64,000 nt of DNA. Source: an uncultured Dysgonomonas sp. (GTDB lineage Bacteria > Bacteroidota > Bacteroidia > Bacteroidales > Dysgonomonadaceae). Shown here one piece after another: positions 1 through 9,336 of this stretch. Position numbers and translations under genes: made by a program. The stretch is taken from positions 134,910-198,909 of the forward strand of contig CALYPL010000001.1 in assembly GCA_945273835.1 (NCBI GenBank), given 5' to 3'. The first letter of the stretch is position 1, and every line of letters begins with the position of its first letter. The notes below the pieces were generated by a model, which did no database searches, had not been told where the DNA came from, and saw only the letters and a program-made list of their open reading frames with translations.

Positions 1-163
1 ATATTTTAATAAAACCATCATGCAATAAGTCTTTAGCAGATTCAACATCGGCCATATATCGTAAACAAACCACATACATCTTGGGAGCATATAAATCATA
101 TAGAGCTCTCTGTGCATCCTGTTTATGTTGTTTACAGCCTGCTATAATCTGCAGTTCATCCAT
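1..163 (-). CDS. ECF-type RNA polymerase sigma factor, N-terminal fragment
   Basis: This leftward reading frame starts with ATG at 163 and stays open to the window edge, so only about 54 residues are visible. They match the start of sigma-70 region 2 in ECF sigma factors: an AGCKQHKQDAQRALYDLY-like helix, then PKMYVVCLRYM, then a DLLHDGFIKI segment that corresponds to the -10-recognition and core-binding part. Bacteroidota ECF factors of this type often work with an anti-sigma factor and a TonB receptor or two-component partner, but any partner lies outside the window. The family call is an inference from these motifs. The specific regulon cannot be told. Confidence 0.85.
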   Translation of the reverse strand, partial: MDELQIIAGCKQHKQDAQRALYDLYAPKMYVVCLRYMADVESAKDLLHDGFIKI

Positions 164-301
164 ATTAGATTCTCTAATTCAAAAGATGCTTTTTTATTAA
201 AAATGTTGCATCAGCATACACTGATATTTATGTTAAATCATGATATTAGTGCATTATAATAAGCAAAAGGGAAATTATTCCATTAAAATCAAGATAATTA
301 T

Positions 302-709
302 TTAAGGCTTTTGTGTGAAAAGAACCATTTTAACTTTTAATCTATTGCCTATATCAATGACATCAACAACATCCTGAAGGCTCAAATTACGATCGGCTTG
401 AAGCAAAACATTAATTTCTTCGTTATTTTCTTTATGCTTTAAAATATCAGATAAAGACGGCTCAATTTCTTCTTTAAGGATTTCTTTATCATCTATAAAA
501 TAGCGTAAATCCGAAGTTATGACGAGTGTAATATTTTTTTTGGTCGCGACTTGTTCAGAAGTAGATGATTTTGGTAACAGCACACGGATAGCTGCTGGCG
601 TTGCCATTGTAGATAAAATGAGGAAAAACAGCAACAGAAAGAACATGATGTCACTCAGAGATGCTGTATAAACTTCTGCCGCTCGATTTTTTTTTCGTTC
701 GATTTTCAT
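302..709 (-). CDS. exbD: ExbD/TolR-family biopolymer transport protein
   Basis: A 135-residue inner-membrane protein with a short cytoplasmic basic N-terminus, one membrane segment (about residues 17-37) and a periplasmic domain, as in ExbD/TolR. The membrane segment carries the essential Asp (Asp20, in SLSDIMFF), which conducts protons between ExbB helices to energise TonB or Tol partners. It lies 10 nt downstream of exbB on the same strand, so the two form a transcription unit. No tonB or second exbD is adjacent, so TonB-type versus Tol-type use cannot be decided here. The start is the only ATG that keeps the complete basic N-terminus. Confidence 0.93.
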   Translation of the reverse strand: MKIERKKNRAAEVYTASLSDIMFFLLLFFLILSTMATPAAIRVLLPKSSTSEQVATKKNITLVITSDLRYFIDDKEILKEEIEPSLSDILKHKENNEEINVLLQADRNLSLQDVVDVIDIGNRLKVKMVLFTQKP

Positions 710-719
710 TGTTGTAATT

Positions 720-1427
720 TTAAGCTGTTTCCATGCTTCTTTTATAATTCCGAATGGCTTTCAGTATCTCATTAGAATCTTTTTCAATATGAACGACCAT
801 CTTATCAATACGTCCATTCAGAATATAATAACCTGTGTATGCAACTATACCTACAAATAAACCTGCAGCCGAACATATCATTTTCTGATAAAGTCCCGAT
901 GACATAGTATCAATAGTAAAACTGTTTTTAGTAGCTATCTCGTAAAATATTTTTATAATACCTAAAATTGTACCTAAGAATCCGAGCATAGGAGCAATGG
1001 AAGCGGTAATACCCAAATAATTCATTTGGGACTCCATCTTTGTTATCTGAATGCGAGCTTCGAGTTGCATAGATTCTTCAATTTCAGATTCACTAAGCTG
1101 TATATCTTTCAATCCCGCTGCAATAACTTGAGCCGAAGCGTAAGGACGTTCTACGCAAAATTTAAGAGCTTTATCTATTTTACCTTCTACAACAAGCTCC
1201 ATTACACGAGATAACCAAATTGAATCTTTCTTACCAACTCGATTTAATGTAATCCACTTATTGATTATAATATATATCGAAAGCAAAGACAATAACAAGA
1301 TTGGTAATAGTATCCATCCACCTTTCAATATCAAACTGAAGTAACTTTCTTGGGCAATATCTTGCGTCTGATCGCCTGCCATCTGAGCAACAGTGGCTGT
1401 TGCTTGGAGCAACGTTAATAAATTCAT
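720..1427 (-). CDS. exbB: ExbB/TolQ/MotA-family proton channel
   Basis: A 235-residue protein of the MotA/TolQ/ExbB family. It has one membrane helix near residues 35-55, a cytoplasmic loop, and two helices near 140-165 and 180-205. The conserved signatures LGITASIAPMLGFLGTI and the small-residue helix before GIVAYTGYYILN are visible. With ExbD it forms the proton-motive-force motor that energises outer-membrane TonB receptors or the Tol system. It is first in a two-gene unit with exbD, 10 nt apart. The 229-nt space upstream holds the terminator of the nuo operon, so it probably has its own promoter, although I saw no clear -7 box. Confidence 0.93.
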   Translation of the reverse strand: MNLLTLLQATATVAQMAGDQTQDIAQESYFSLILKGGWILLPILLLSLLSIYIIINKWITLNRVGKKDSIWLSRVMELVVEGKIDKALKFCVERPYASAQVIAAGLKDIQLSESEIEESMQLEARIQITKMESQMNYLGITASIAPMLGFLGTILGIIKIFYEIATKNSFTIDTMSSGLYQKMICSAAGLFVGIVAYTGYYILNGRIDKMVVHIEKDSNEILKAIRNYKRSMETA

Positions 1428-1468
1428 AAATATGTTCTTTTAATTTTATTAATTGTATAATAAATACA

Positions 1469-1514
1469 AAAATCGGCAAGAAAAGCTAAATAACAGCTAA
1501 ACACTTGCCGATTT
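1469..1514 (-). terminator. terminator of the nuo operon
   Basis: An 11-bp perfect stem (1470-1480 with 1504-1514) encloses a 23-nt loop, which itself holds a small AGCT/AGCT stem. Read leftward, the stem is followed by a T-run (minus-strand ATTTTTG). It lies between nuoN and exbB on the same strand, which fits rho-independent termination of the long complex I transcript. Confidence 0.8.
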
Positions 1515-1656
1515 CTTTGAATTATTTTGAAATATTAAGTAATAAAGACACTCAATATACTTAGAAGTTGCATATACAGCTTTATTTAGCCTGATTGTAG
1601 ATCTTTTCTAAGTGTAAATTTCTTATTACAAGCGATACGTATATATCGAATAATAT

Positions 1657-3078
1657 TTAAATACCAAAACTTACGATATTTATGTATTGATAGTAAAAAC
1701 TTACAGCAAAAATACCGATCATAGAAATTATTAGCGATAACTTCATGTATTTATCAGTTGAGAAATTCTCGATTGGAGATTTGCTCTTGTTAATAAACAT
1801 CGCTTTCACCACAAGCAAATAATAATATAGCGATATGATAGTATTCAAAAATGCTAATATAACCAAGACAATATGACTTGTACTGGTAGTTTCCATAGCA
1901 GCCATGAATACAAACATTTTACTGAAGAATCCTGCTGTCGGTGGTATACCACCAAGAGAGAACATGGCTATCATCATTGCCAAAGCCAGTTTCGGATTAG
2001 TCAGATACAATCCGTCATAATCGCTACGATTAACTTTGCCAGTTTGGTTCTCAATAGAATTTATAACTCCAAAGGCAGCCACATTCGAGAAAAGATATAC
2101 AAATATGTAGAATACGGTTGCAGCCATACCCATTTTAGTACCAGTGAAAACACTCAGCATAATGTAACCCGCCTGTGAAATAGACGAGAACGCAAGAAAG
2201 CGTTTCATATTCTCCTGACGTATGGCAAATAAGTTACCGATTGTAATAGTCAACAAAATAACAATCCAAATAATATCCTCCCATACTCCTTGCAATACCG
2301 GAAATACTTTAAACAAAATAACCATTAATGCAAAGAGAGCCGCACCTTTTGATATTGTCGACAAATATAATGTAACATTAGTCGGCGCACCCTGATAAGT
2401 ATCAGGTGCCCAAAGATGAAACGGTACGAGTGATATTTTGAAGAACAATCCGGTCATAGTGAATATCATAGCCATTATAACCAAAGGATTGGAGTAGATG
2501 TTAGAAGCTATATCAGCATAGTAGAGCGTTCCGGCTGCACCATAAAGAAAAGAAAGTCCGAAAAGCATAATTGCCGATGAAAAGACTGCATTAAATATGT
2601 ATTTAGCACCTGCTTCGGCTGATAATTTTTTGTATTTATCAAATGCCACAAGAGCAGCTATTGGTAAAGATGCAGTTTCGAGCCCGATGTAGAATAACAA
2701 GAAATTACCCGATGAAATCATCAGATACATACCAAACAACGTCAAAACGGAAAGCATAAAGAATTCTCCACGCTTCAATATTGATTCTGGTTTTGACAAC
2801 CATGTATTAGCTTGTAGAAATATCAGGAAAACACCGATATTAAGAATATTCTTGATTGTATTGTATGCCGGACCTGTCACATACATTCCATGAAAAGAAC
2901 TGCCGTTATCTTCAAAAAAGAAACAGGCAACTGTATGCACCAGAAATAACAGGCAAGCAACAGGGAAATAATATTTTTTAGCGTTATCCGAAGCAAACAG
3001 GTCATATATGATAAGGATCAGAAATACCGCCAAAAGTGATATTTCGTGCTTCATCAACAAATAGTTACTTAAATCCAT
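1657..3078 (-). CDS. nuoN: NADH-quinone oxidoreductase subunit N
   Basis: A 473-residue antiporter-like membrane subunit of complex I with about 14 transmembrane helices. The family signature near the middle is clear: LVPFHLWAPDTYQGAPT followed by a conserved Lys-containing helix (STISKGAALF), part of the proton path along the membrane arm. The length matches NuoN. It is the last gene of the nuo operon, 54 nt after nuoM, and is followed by a hairpin terminator. It would act in the inner membrane in proton translocation coupled to quinone reduction. Confidence 0.97.
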   Translation of the reverse strand: MDLSNYLLMKHEISLLAVFLILIIYDLFASDNAKKYYFPVACLLFLVHTVACFFFEDNGSSFHGMYVTGPAYNTIKNILNIGVFLIFLQANTWLSKPESILKRGEFFMLSVLTLFGMYLMISSGNFLLFYIGLETASLPIAALVAFDKYKKLSAEAGAKYIFNAVFSSAIMLFGLSFLYGAAGTLYYADIASNIYSNPLVIMAMIFTMTGLFFKISLVPFHLWAPDTYQGAPTNVTLYLSTISKGAALFALMVILFKVFPVLQGVWEDIIWIVILLTITIGNLFAIRQENMKRFLAFSSISQAGYIMLSVFTGTKMGMAATVFYIFVYLFSNVAAFGVINSIENQTGKVNRSDYDGLYLTNPKLALAMMIAMFSLGGIPPTAGFFSKMFVFMAAMETTSTSHIVLVILAFLNTIISLYYYLLVVKAMFINKSKSPIENFSTDKYMKLSLIISMIGIFAVSFYYQYINIVSFGI

Positions 3079-3132
3079 CTTTATATATTAATTATATCGG
3101 TTTCTAAAAATTTCTTTACTCCTGTAATATTT

Positions 3133-4611
3133 TTAATGAATATAAAACAAACTCTGATTGATTAAATGTGATATCCAGTTAGGGAAACATCCCACACCAG
3201 CAACACAAATAATTAATCCTACCACAGCAATCTTTTCATACCAAACAGCATCGGTTAATTCGAGATAATGCGAATCTTCAACAGGTCCGTAAAGGATTTT
3301 ACCTACCACTTTAAGGATATAAACCGCAGTGGCAACGATTGAAGAAATAGCAATTATAGTGAATACACGATGGAACATATCTGTATGTTCAAATGAACCT
3401 ACAAAAATTGTCATTTCAGCGACAAATCCGCTCAATCCCGGCAATCCGAGAGAAGCCATACCCGCAATAACGTACGATACCGAAAGGAAAGGCATCACTT
3501 TCATCAATCCACCTAACTGACGGATGTCACGTGTGTGAGTTCTACCATATATCATACCGATAAGAGCAAAGAAAAGAGCAGTCATCAAACCATGCGAAAG
3601 CATCTGCATAACAGCACCTGTAGTGGCTGTACGGTTAAGCATCAATATAGCGAACAGTACCAGCCCGCAATGGCTCACTGATGAATAAGCATTTATATAT
3701 TTTAAATCGGTTTGGGAAATAGCTCCCAAAGCACCGTAAATAACACTTATGCCGGTTAGAATAATGAATATCCATGAAAGTTCAGCTGAAGCCTCAGGCA
3801 TAAGGCGCAAAGCTATACGAAAACATCCGTATCCACCGAGTTTCATCAATACTCCGGCATGAAGCATTGAAACTGCTGTTGGTGCGGAAGCATGACCGTC
3901 GGGCGACCATGTATGAAAAGGGAATAATGCTCCTAAAACACCGAATCCAACGAATGTGAGAGGAAATATCCAATACTGTGCACTAACAGGTATTGAATTG
4001 TTGTGAGCAATTTCCAGTATATTGAATGTATAATTCCCGTTGGGTGATGAGAAGAAATATAGCCCCAATATTCCAACAAAAAGAAAAGCAGAACCACCCA
4101 TCAACATTAAGGTAAGTTTCATCGCAGCATATTCCTTTCGACCTGTTCCCCACAAACCGATTAACAAATACATCGGTATAAGCGCAACTTCGTAGAAGAA
4201 GAACATCGTGAACATATCGAGCGAAATAAAGAATCCGTAAACACCGACGGAAAGCAACGTAAGCCACATGAAGAAATCCTTGGGTAACGGGTTGATGTTC
4301 CAAGAAGCAAATGTTCCGGTTAATACGATGACTGATGTCAAAAGAATCATCAATACCGATATACCATCGACACCTATTGCGTAATGTATATTCAGCGCTT
4401 CAAACCAAACCTTATCAAAGGTAAAAAGCATTTCAGCCGTATTGCCTGTACTCCGTTCAGCGTAAAACATAAATAAAAGTACAAGGGCTAAAATCAGCTC
4501 GGCTATTGCTCCGACAACTCCTACTGCACGTACTTGCTTAATATTACGGCAAGGGACGAACAGCAGTAACATCACAACAGGAACAGCTACAAATAATGAA
4601 AGAATATTCAT
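3133..4611 (-). CDS. nuoM: NADH-quinone oxidoreductase subunit M
   Basis: A 492-residue polytopic antiporter-like subunit of complex I. The NuoM/ND4 signature is present: WSPDGHASAPTAVSMLHAG followed by LMKLGGYG, together with a conserved Glu early in the protein (FFFYEVALIPMYLLIG). These residues contribute to one of the proton half-channels of the membrane arm. It sits between nuoL (30 nt upstream) and nuoN. Length and gene order are normal for the subunit. Confidence 0.97.
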   Translation of the reverse strand: MNILSLFVAVPVVMLLLFVPCRNIKQVRAVGVVGAIAELILALVLLFMFYAERSTGNTAEMLFTFDKVWFEALNIHYAIGVDGISVLMILLTSVIVLTGTFASWNINPLPKDFFMWLTLLSVGVYGFFISLDMFTMFFFYEVALIPMYLLIGLWGTGRKEYAAMKLTLMLMGGSAFLFVGILGLYFFSSPNGNYTFNILEIAHNNSIPVSAQYWIFPLTFVGFGVLGALFPFHTWSPDGHASAPTAVSMLHAGVLMKLGGYGCFRIALRLMPEASAELSWIFIILTGISVIYGALGAISQTDLKYINAYSSVSHCGLVLFAILMLNRTATTGAVMQMLSHGLMTALFFALIGMIYGRTHTRDIRQLGGLMKVMPFLSVSYVIAGMASLGLPGLSGFVAEMTIFVGSFEHTDMFHRVFTIIAISSIVATAVYILKVVGKILYGPVEDSHYLELTDAVWYEKIAVVGLIICVAGVGCFPNWISHLINQSLFYIH

Positions 4612-4641
4612 TGTTATATTTATTTTATCTTATTTGCGATA

Positions 4642-6582
4642 TTAATATATAAAAATACATGCAAGACAGAACGCAAAACATACTACCAATGCCAAAGCAC
4701 CGATAAGGTAAGCGAGTGCATATTGTTGTATTCGCCCTGATTGAAATCCTTTAATTGAATCGGACGCAGCATTTGTAACATAAGCAAGCGAATCCATAAA
4801 TCCGTCAACAATATGACGATCGAACCATGCAATCGGACGAGAAATACAATTGAAAATTATCTTACGTGTGATAAATAACCACAATTCATCGAAATAAAAC
4901 TTATGATAAGCCCATTTATAAAATGCTCCGAATGTTGAAGCAATTTTATCAGGCACTGTATTCTTTTTATAATAAAGCCCAAATGCGATACCTATACCAA
5001 TAAGGGAAATAATAACACTTGTGGCGGCGACCGACATATCTATATGTATATCGTAACTCATTCTGTCAGCTGTCACAAAATGGCCGAAAGGCACAAATCC
5101 TGATAAAGCGGCAAAAACAGCGAGAATAATCAAAGGAATGCGCATTGCCCAACCCGCTTCGTGAGGTTCGTGTTCATAATTTTTCTTCTCATAAAAGAAG
5201 ATGCGTAAAAAGAGACGAGACATATAAAAAGCTGTCAATCCTGCTGCAAAACTTAGTATCACATAAATAATCATATTATGATGCTTAGCAGCGACTAATA
5301 TTTCATCTTTACTGAAAAATCCGGAGAATGGAGGTATTCCAGATATAGCGAGCCATGCGATAGCAAAGGAAACTGCTGTTACCGGAAGTTTCTTAAACAA
5401 TCCGCCCATTGCATCCATTTCATTGCTATGAACAGCATGTATAATTGCACCGGCACATAAGAACAGCAATGCTTTAAAAAACGCATGTGTAAATAAGTGG
5501 AACATTCCTGCCATATAGCCTAATTGCGCATGTTCTCCGTAACGGGATACCCCAAGCGAAGTAATCATGAAAGCAATTTGCGAAATGGTTGAATAAGCGA
5601 GAACTCGCTTTATATCGGTCTGGGTACAGGCTACTATTGCCGCAAACAAAGCTGTGATAGCTCCTACCCATGAAATGATCTCAAGAACTTCGGGTGTTCC
5701 GATAGCATAAACAGGAAACATTCTGGCTACAAGAAATACTCCCGCAACAACCATGGTAGCGGCATGTATCAATGCTGAAGCCGGTGTCGGTCCTTCCATC
5801 GCATCGGGTAACCAAATATGGAATGGCATCATGGCGGATTTACCTGCACCACCCATGAATATAAGCAACATAGCCCATGATAGTACGGAAAAGCCCATAA
5901 ATGAGGCTCCTGCGGTTGAAGTAATAGCAGGACTTCCAATTCCCGAAGTCAGTGTTGCGAAATCAAATGTTTGAGAATAGAATGAAAGGACAAGTATACC
6001 TATCAGGAAAAAGAAGTCGGCGAAACGTGTTACGATAAACGCTTTCTTTGAAGCCGCTACCGCCGAATGTTTCACATAATAGAAGCTGATAAGCAAGAAT
6101 GATGATGCTCCTACAAGCTCCCAAAATATATACATCTGAAATATGTTTGTTGCTACAACTAATCCAAGCATGGCAAAACTAAAGAGCGAAAGGAAAGCGT
6201 AGTAACGTTGGAAACCTTTTTCTCCATGCATATAGCCAAGGCTATAAATATGAACCATTAATGAAACGGTGGTTATAACAACAAGCATCAACGCAGATAT
6301 TGGGTCAAGATACATGCCCATATCTATATGAAGTCTGTCGGTGAAATGCAACCATTGGAAGTTAAAAACCTGAATAGCATGATATGCTCCATCAGCCGCA
6401 CGTCCTATCTCGAAAAAATATTTATATGCCGTCATGTATGCCAAAACCGTTACGACTGCCAGTGCTAAAGTTCCTAAAGCTCCTGACACGACAGGCTTCA
6501 TATATTTACCTCCCAATCCAAGTATGATGAACATCAGGGCAGGTATGATAAGTATCAGCGGCGAATAACAAAATTGCTCCAT
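4642..6582 (-). CDS. nuoL: NADH-quinone oxidoreductase subunit L
   Basis: A 646-residue distal membrane-arm subunit of complex I. It shows the ND5-type signature FHIWLPDAMEGPTPASALIH followed by AATMVVAGVFL, and an extended C-terminus whose amphipathic region (about 540-600) corresponds to the lateral helix that runs along the membrane arm. The final hydrophobic helix is at 620-645. It lies 25 nt after nuoK and 30 nt before nuoM. It acts in proton pumping, and nothing looks truncated. Confidence 0.97.
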   Translation of the reverse strand: MEQFCYSPLILIIPALMFIILGLGGKYMKPVVSGALGTLALAVVTVLAYMTAYKYFFEIGRAADGAYHAIQVFNFQWLHFTDRLHIDMGMYLDPISALMLVVITTVSLMVHIYSLGYMHGEKGFQRYYAFLSLFSFAMLGLVVATNIFQMYIFWELVGASSFLLISFYYVKHSAVAASKKAFIVTRFADFFFLIGILVLSFYSQTFDFATLTSGIGSPAITSTAGASFMGFSVLSWAMLLIFMGGAGKSAMMPFHIWLPDAMEGPTPASALIHAATMVVAGVFLVARMFPVYAIGTPEVLEIISWVGAITALFAAIVACTQTDIKRVLAYSTISQIAFMITSLGVSRYGEHAQLGYMAGMFHLFTHAFFKALLFLCAGAIIHAVHSNEMDAMGGLFKKLPVTAVSFAIAWLAISGIPPFSGFFSKDEILVAAKHHNMIIYVILSFAAGLTAFYMSRLFLRIFFYEKKNYEHEPHEAGWAMRIPLIILAVFAALSGFVPFGHFVTADRMSYDIHIDMSVAATSVIISLIGIGIAFGLYYKKNTVPDKIASTFGAFYKWAYHKFYFDELWLFITRKIIFNCISRPIAWFDRHIVDGFMDSLAYVTNAASDSIKGFQSGRIQQYALAYLIGALALVVCFAFCLACIFIY

Positions 6583-6607
6583 ATCGTATATATGTTTCCT
6601 TATTTAC

Positions 6608-6925
6608 TTAGTTTTTCATTTCAGTTATATTCTCATCAATATATATCGCTTTCACATTACGGTATATATTAATGATGATAGCTATAGCCACCGCAGTTTC
6701 GGCGGCAGCAATACTGATTGCAAACAACGTGAAGAAAAATCCTTCTAATTGTCCGGGATACAGCAGCCGGTTAAATACCACAAAGTTTATGTCAGCTGCA
6801 TTCAACATCAGCTCGAGTGAAATAAGAACCATAAGCATATTCTTGCGGGACAAGAATCCATAGACACCAGCAAAAAACATGATTGTGCTGACAGCCAGAT
6901 ATGCTTCTATTGGAATATTGTTCAT
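6608..6925 (-). CDS. nuoK: NADH-quinone oxidoreductase subunit K
   Basis: A 105-residue, three-helix subunit of complex I. The two conserved membrane glutamates needed for proton transfer are in place (Glu38 in LISLELMLNA and Glu76 in AAAETAVAIA, equivalent to Escherichia coli Glu36 and Glu72). It lies 28 nt downstream of nuoJ and 25 nt upstream of nuoL. The length is close to the usual 100-102 residues. Confidence 0.97.
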   Translation of the reverse strand: MNNIPIEAYLAVSTIMFFAGVYGFLSRKNMLMVLISLELMLNAADINFVVFNRLLYPGQLEGFFFTLFAISIAAAETAVAIAIIINIYRNVKAIYIDENITEMKN

Positions 6926-6953
6926 GACTTTATATTATTATGTCGGTCTTTAC

Positions 6954-7481
6954 TTATTTTTTACGTGCAATCATTATAGCCCCTATTATACAAGCAAGCA
7001 ACAGGATACTTACTGTCTCGAAAGGTAGCATATACTGAAACTTATCTGTTCCCATCAGAGTGGCTCCGATATGCTTCATGTCAAATTCTTTGATATGTTT
7101 ATATACAAAAAATCTGTTGACGTTATAATAGATTATATGTCCGCAGATTGCTAATCCGGCTAAGGAAGCCAAACCTGCTATAATCATTCTTTTAGGTTTC
7201 TCAAATTTAACTTCTTGTCCGGGATTGTGGGTTAGCAGAATGGAGAAAATAAATAGAACCATTACACCTCCTGCATATACCGCTATCTGAACGGCAGCCA
7301 AAAATTGATATTCAAGGAAAAGGTATAAACCGGCTGTACCGATCAATGCAAACAACAAGTAAGTGGCGGAACGTATTATCTTTTGTGTGGTAACCGCCAA
7401 AATGGAGAATACAACAATTATCACGGCAAGTATGCCAAATACAACCAGTTCTCCGGTAATCATATTATAAAGTTGTTCCAT
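6954..7481 (-). CDS. nuoJ: NADH-quinone oxidoreductase subunit J
   Basis: A 175-residue ND6-type subunit with five predicted helices. The characteristic third-helix region is visible (YQFLAAVQIAVYAGGVMVLFIF), including the pi-bulge-type Tyr-Ala-Gly-Gly stretch that links quinone chemistry to the membrane arm in this family. A hydrophilic loop (about residues 87-140) separates the last two helices. The gene begins 4 nt after the nuoI stop codon, which suggests translational coupling. Confidence 0.95.
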   Translation of the reverse strand: MEQLYNMITGELVVFGILAVIIVVFSILAVTTQKIIRSATYLLFALIGTAGLYLFLEYQFLAAVQIAVYAGGVMVLFIFSILLTHNPGQEVKFEKPKRMIIAGLASLAGLAICGHIIYYNVNRFFVYKHIKEFDMKHIGATLMGTDKFQYMLPFETVSILLLACIIGAIMIARKK

Positions 7482-7485
7482 GTTT

Positions 7486-8160
7486 TTATGCTTTATCCTC
7501 TTTTGATGTTACGGCCATAGCCGCTCTTCTATCTTTTTCTTTTAGTTCGTCAACAGCCATCTGCCCAACTGTCTTGTAATTTTCGTTGAGTATGCCTTTG
7601 TCATCAACCATATCTTCGAGAGAAAGGGTTGGCGCTACTTCATCTTGCTTAACTTCTGTTGAATCTGTTGCATCTGCTTCTGCCGATTTTGAAGTTACTT
7701 TTTTATCACGGAGTTTAGATCCTGTGTTATTTAGTTTTTCTTGTAGCTTTGGACGTTGAAACACAGAGTTTTCAAATTCGTTAGAGAATTTGATCGCGCT
7801 TGATGGGCAAGTCAAAACGCAAAGATTACAGAAAGTACATTGTCCGAGATTGTAGAAATAATCCACCAATACCCGTTTTTTCTTACCTTCTACTTCTTGC
7901 ATCTCTGATACAATATTTATAGTCCCGTTCGGGCAATTCATCTGGCAGATTCCACAAGCCGTACAGGCGTGTTCATTATTACCATCGTGCGGCATCACCA
8001 ATTTACCACGTACTCGTGGAGGCAAAATTAATGTGTCACGGTTTTCGGGATATTGTTGTGTAACTTTCTTTTCGGTGAAAACCCCGATAGTCACACGCAT
8101 TCCTTTTATAAGTGAACCGATGCCCTTGAATATTCCTGAAAAATATTGAGAAAATGTCAT
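7486..8160 (-). CDS. nuoI: NADH-quinone oxidoreductase subunit I (two 4Fe-4S clusters)
   Basis: A 224-residue ferredoxin-like subunit. Two complete 4Fe-4S motifs are present: Cys66/69/72/76 (CTACGICQMNCP) and Cys108/111/114/118 (CTFCNLCVLTCP), which are clusters N6a and N6b carrying electrons toward NuoB. The C-terminal 70 residues (about 150-224) are a charged, poorly conserved tail longer than in the E. coli protein (180 residues). In an operon without NuoEFG this subunit sits at the exposed end of the electron wire, so it is a plausible docking site for an alternative donor; that is an inference. Confidence 0.96.
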   Translation of the reverse strand: MTFSQYFSGIFKGIGSLIKGMRVTIGVFTEKKVTQQYPENRDTLILPPRVRGKLVMPHDGNNEHACTACGICQMNCPNGTINIVSEMQEVEGKKKRVLVDYFYNLGQCTFCNLCVLTCPSSAIKFSNEFENSVFQRPKLQEKLNNTGSKLRDKKVTSKSAEADATDSTEVKQDEVAPTLSLEDMVDDKGILNENYKTVGQMAVDELKEKDRRAAMAVTSKEDKA

Positions 8161-8172
8161 TTTCGTCTATAA

Positions 8173-9336
8173 TTAGAATTTATCAATTATACCTGTGACC
8201 GTAAAACCGAACAAAACGATAATAACCATCACAACCATATTCACCATATTGATAGGTAACATATATTTCCACTCCAGATTAAGCAACTGGTCGATACGTA
8301 ATCGAGGGAATGTCCATCTCACCCACAAGCTAAGGAACACTAACAGTGCGGCTTTTCCGAAAAACCAAATATATGAAGGTATCCAATCCATTACCATATC
8401 GAAACCTTCTACTCCTATATGTATCGGTTGCCATCCACCTAAAAATACGGTGGTTGCTATACCTGCAATTATAAACATATTGAGATATTCGGCAAGGTAG
8501 AAGAACCCGAATTGAAGCCCAGAATATTCGGTATGATATCCGGCTGTTAATTCTGATTCAGCTTCGGGTAAGTCGAAAGGTCCACGATTGGTTTCGGCAT
8601 GTCCTGATATCAAATAGATAATAAAAGCTATAATTGCCGGTATATGTCCGTTTATAATGTTCCATTGATAGATATAATATTGATTATTCACAATGGTTGA
8701 TATCTGCATCGTTCCGGATAAGACAACGATTGTCAACAAAGCAAAACCTGCTGAAAGCTCGTAACTTACAAACTGTGCTCCGCTTCGCATGGCACCAATC
8801 ATCGAGAATTTATTGTTACTCGCCCATCCTGCTAAAAGCACACCGATTATACTGAGTGAGGATACGGCTATGAGGTAAAAAACACCCATTTTGAAATCCA
8901 CAACTTGCAATCCTTTTCCAAATGGTAATGCACCGAAAGTGAGCATTGACGATACAATAACGAAGAAAGGTGCTAAATAGAACAGGAATTTATCTACATG
9001 GTCGACTTCTATAATTTCTTTAATCAGAATTTTGATCATATCCGCCAAACTCTGAATTGATCCCCATTTACCTACACGGTTAGGACCGAGTCGAGCCTGA
9101 AAGAAACCGGCGATTTTACGTTCTCCATATATCAGGGCAAGTGCTATCACGGCATAGGCGGTTAGCAAAACCACGCCTATAAGCACAAACTCTATTGCAT
9201 ATACTCCTGCAAGTGGAAGGTGTTCGCGCAAGAAAGCGTCGAACATATGCAAGTATTGGTCGAGTTCTAATATATTATTCGTCTTTAACAACATTTGTTT
9301 ATATATTGTATTGTAAATATTCTGTTTAACGATCAA
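8173..9336 (-). CDS. nuoH: NADH-quinone oxidoreductase subunit H
   Basis: An eight-helix membrane subunit that forms the quinone chamber with NuoB and NuoD. The quinone-site loop is clear: [20 protein letters not shown] at residues 72-91, followed by the ADMIK region. The start at 9336 overlaps nuoCD by 11 nt. Two internal methionines (Met15 at 9294 and Met31 at 9246) are alternatives. Met31 begins with MFDAF, close to the start of many homologues, so the first 30 residues are uncertain. The rest of the protein has normal length. Confidence 0.95.
   Translation of the reverse strand: MIVKQNIYNTIYKQMLLKTNNILELDQYLHMFDAFLREHLPLAGVYAIEFVLIGVVLLTAYAVIALALIYGERKIAGFFQARLGPNRVGKWGSIQSLADMIKILIKEIIEVDHVDKFLFYLAPFFVIVSSMLTFGALPFGKGLQVVDFKMGVFYLIAVSSLSIIGVLLAGWASNNKFSMIGAMRSGAQFVSYELSAGFALLTIVVLSGTMQISTIVNNQYYIYQWNIINGHIPAIIAFIIYLISGHAETNRGPFDLPEAESELTAGYHTEYSGLQFGFFYLAEYLNMFIIAGIATTVFLGGWQPIHIGVEGFDMVMDWIPSYIWFFGKAALLVFLSLWVRWTFPRLRIDQLLNLEWKYMLPINMVNMVVMVIIVLFGFTVTGIIDKF

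Noticed and set aside
9326..9336. An apparent 11-nt nuoCD/nuoH overlap as a sign of frameshift.
   Set aside because: NuoH can start at internal methionines (9294 or 9246), and both proteins are complete.
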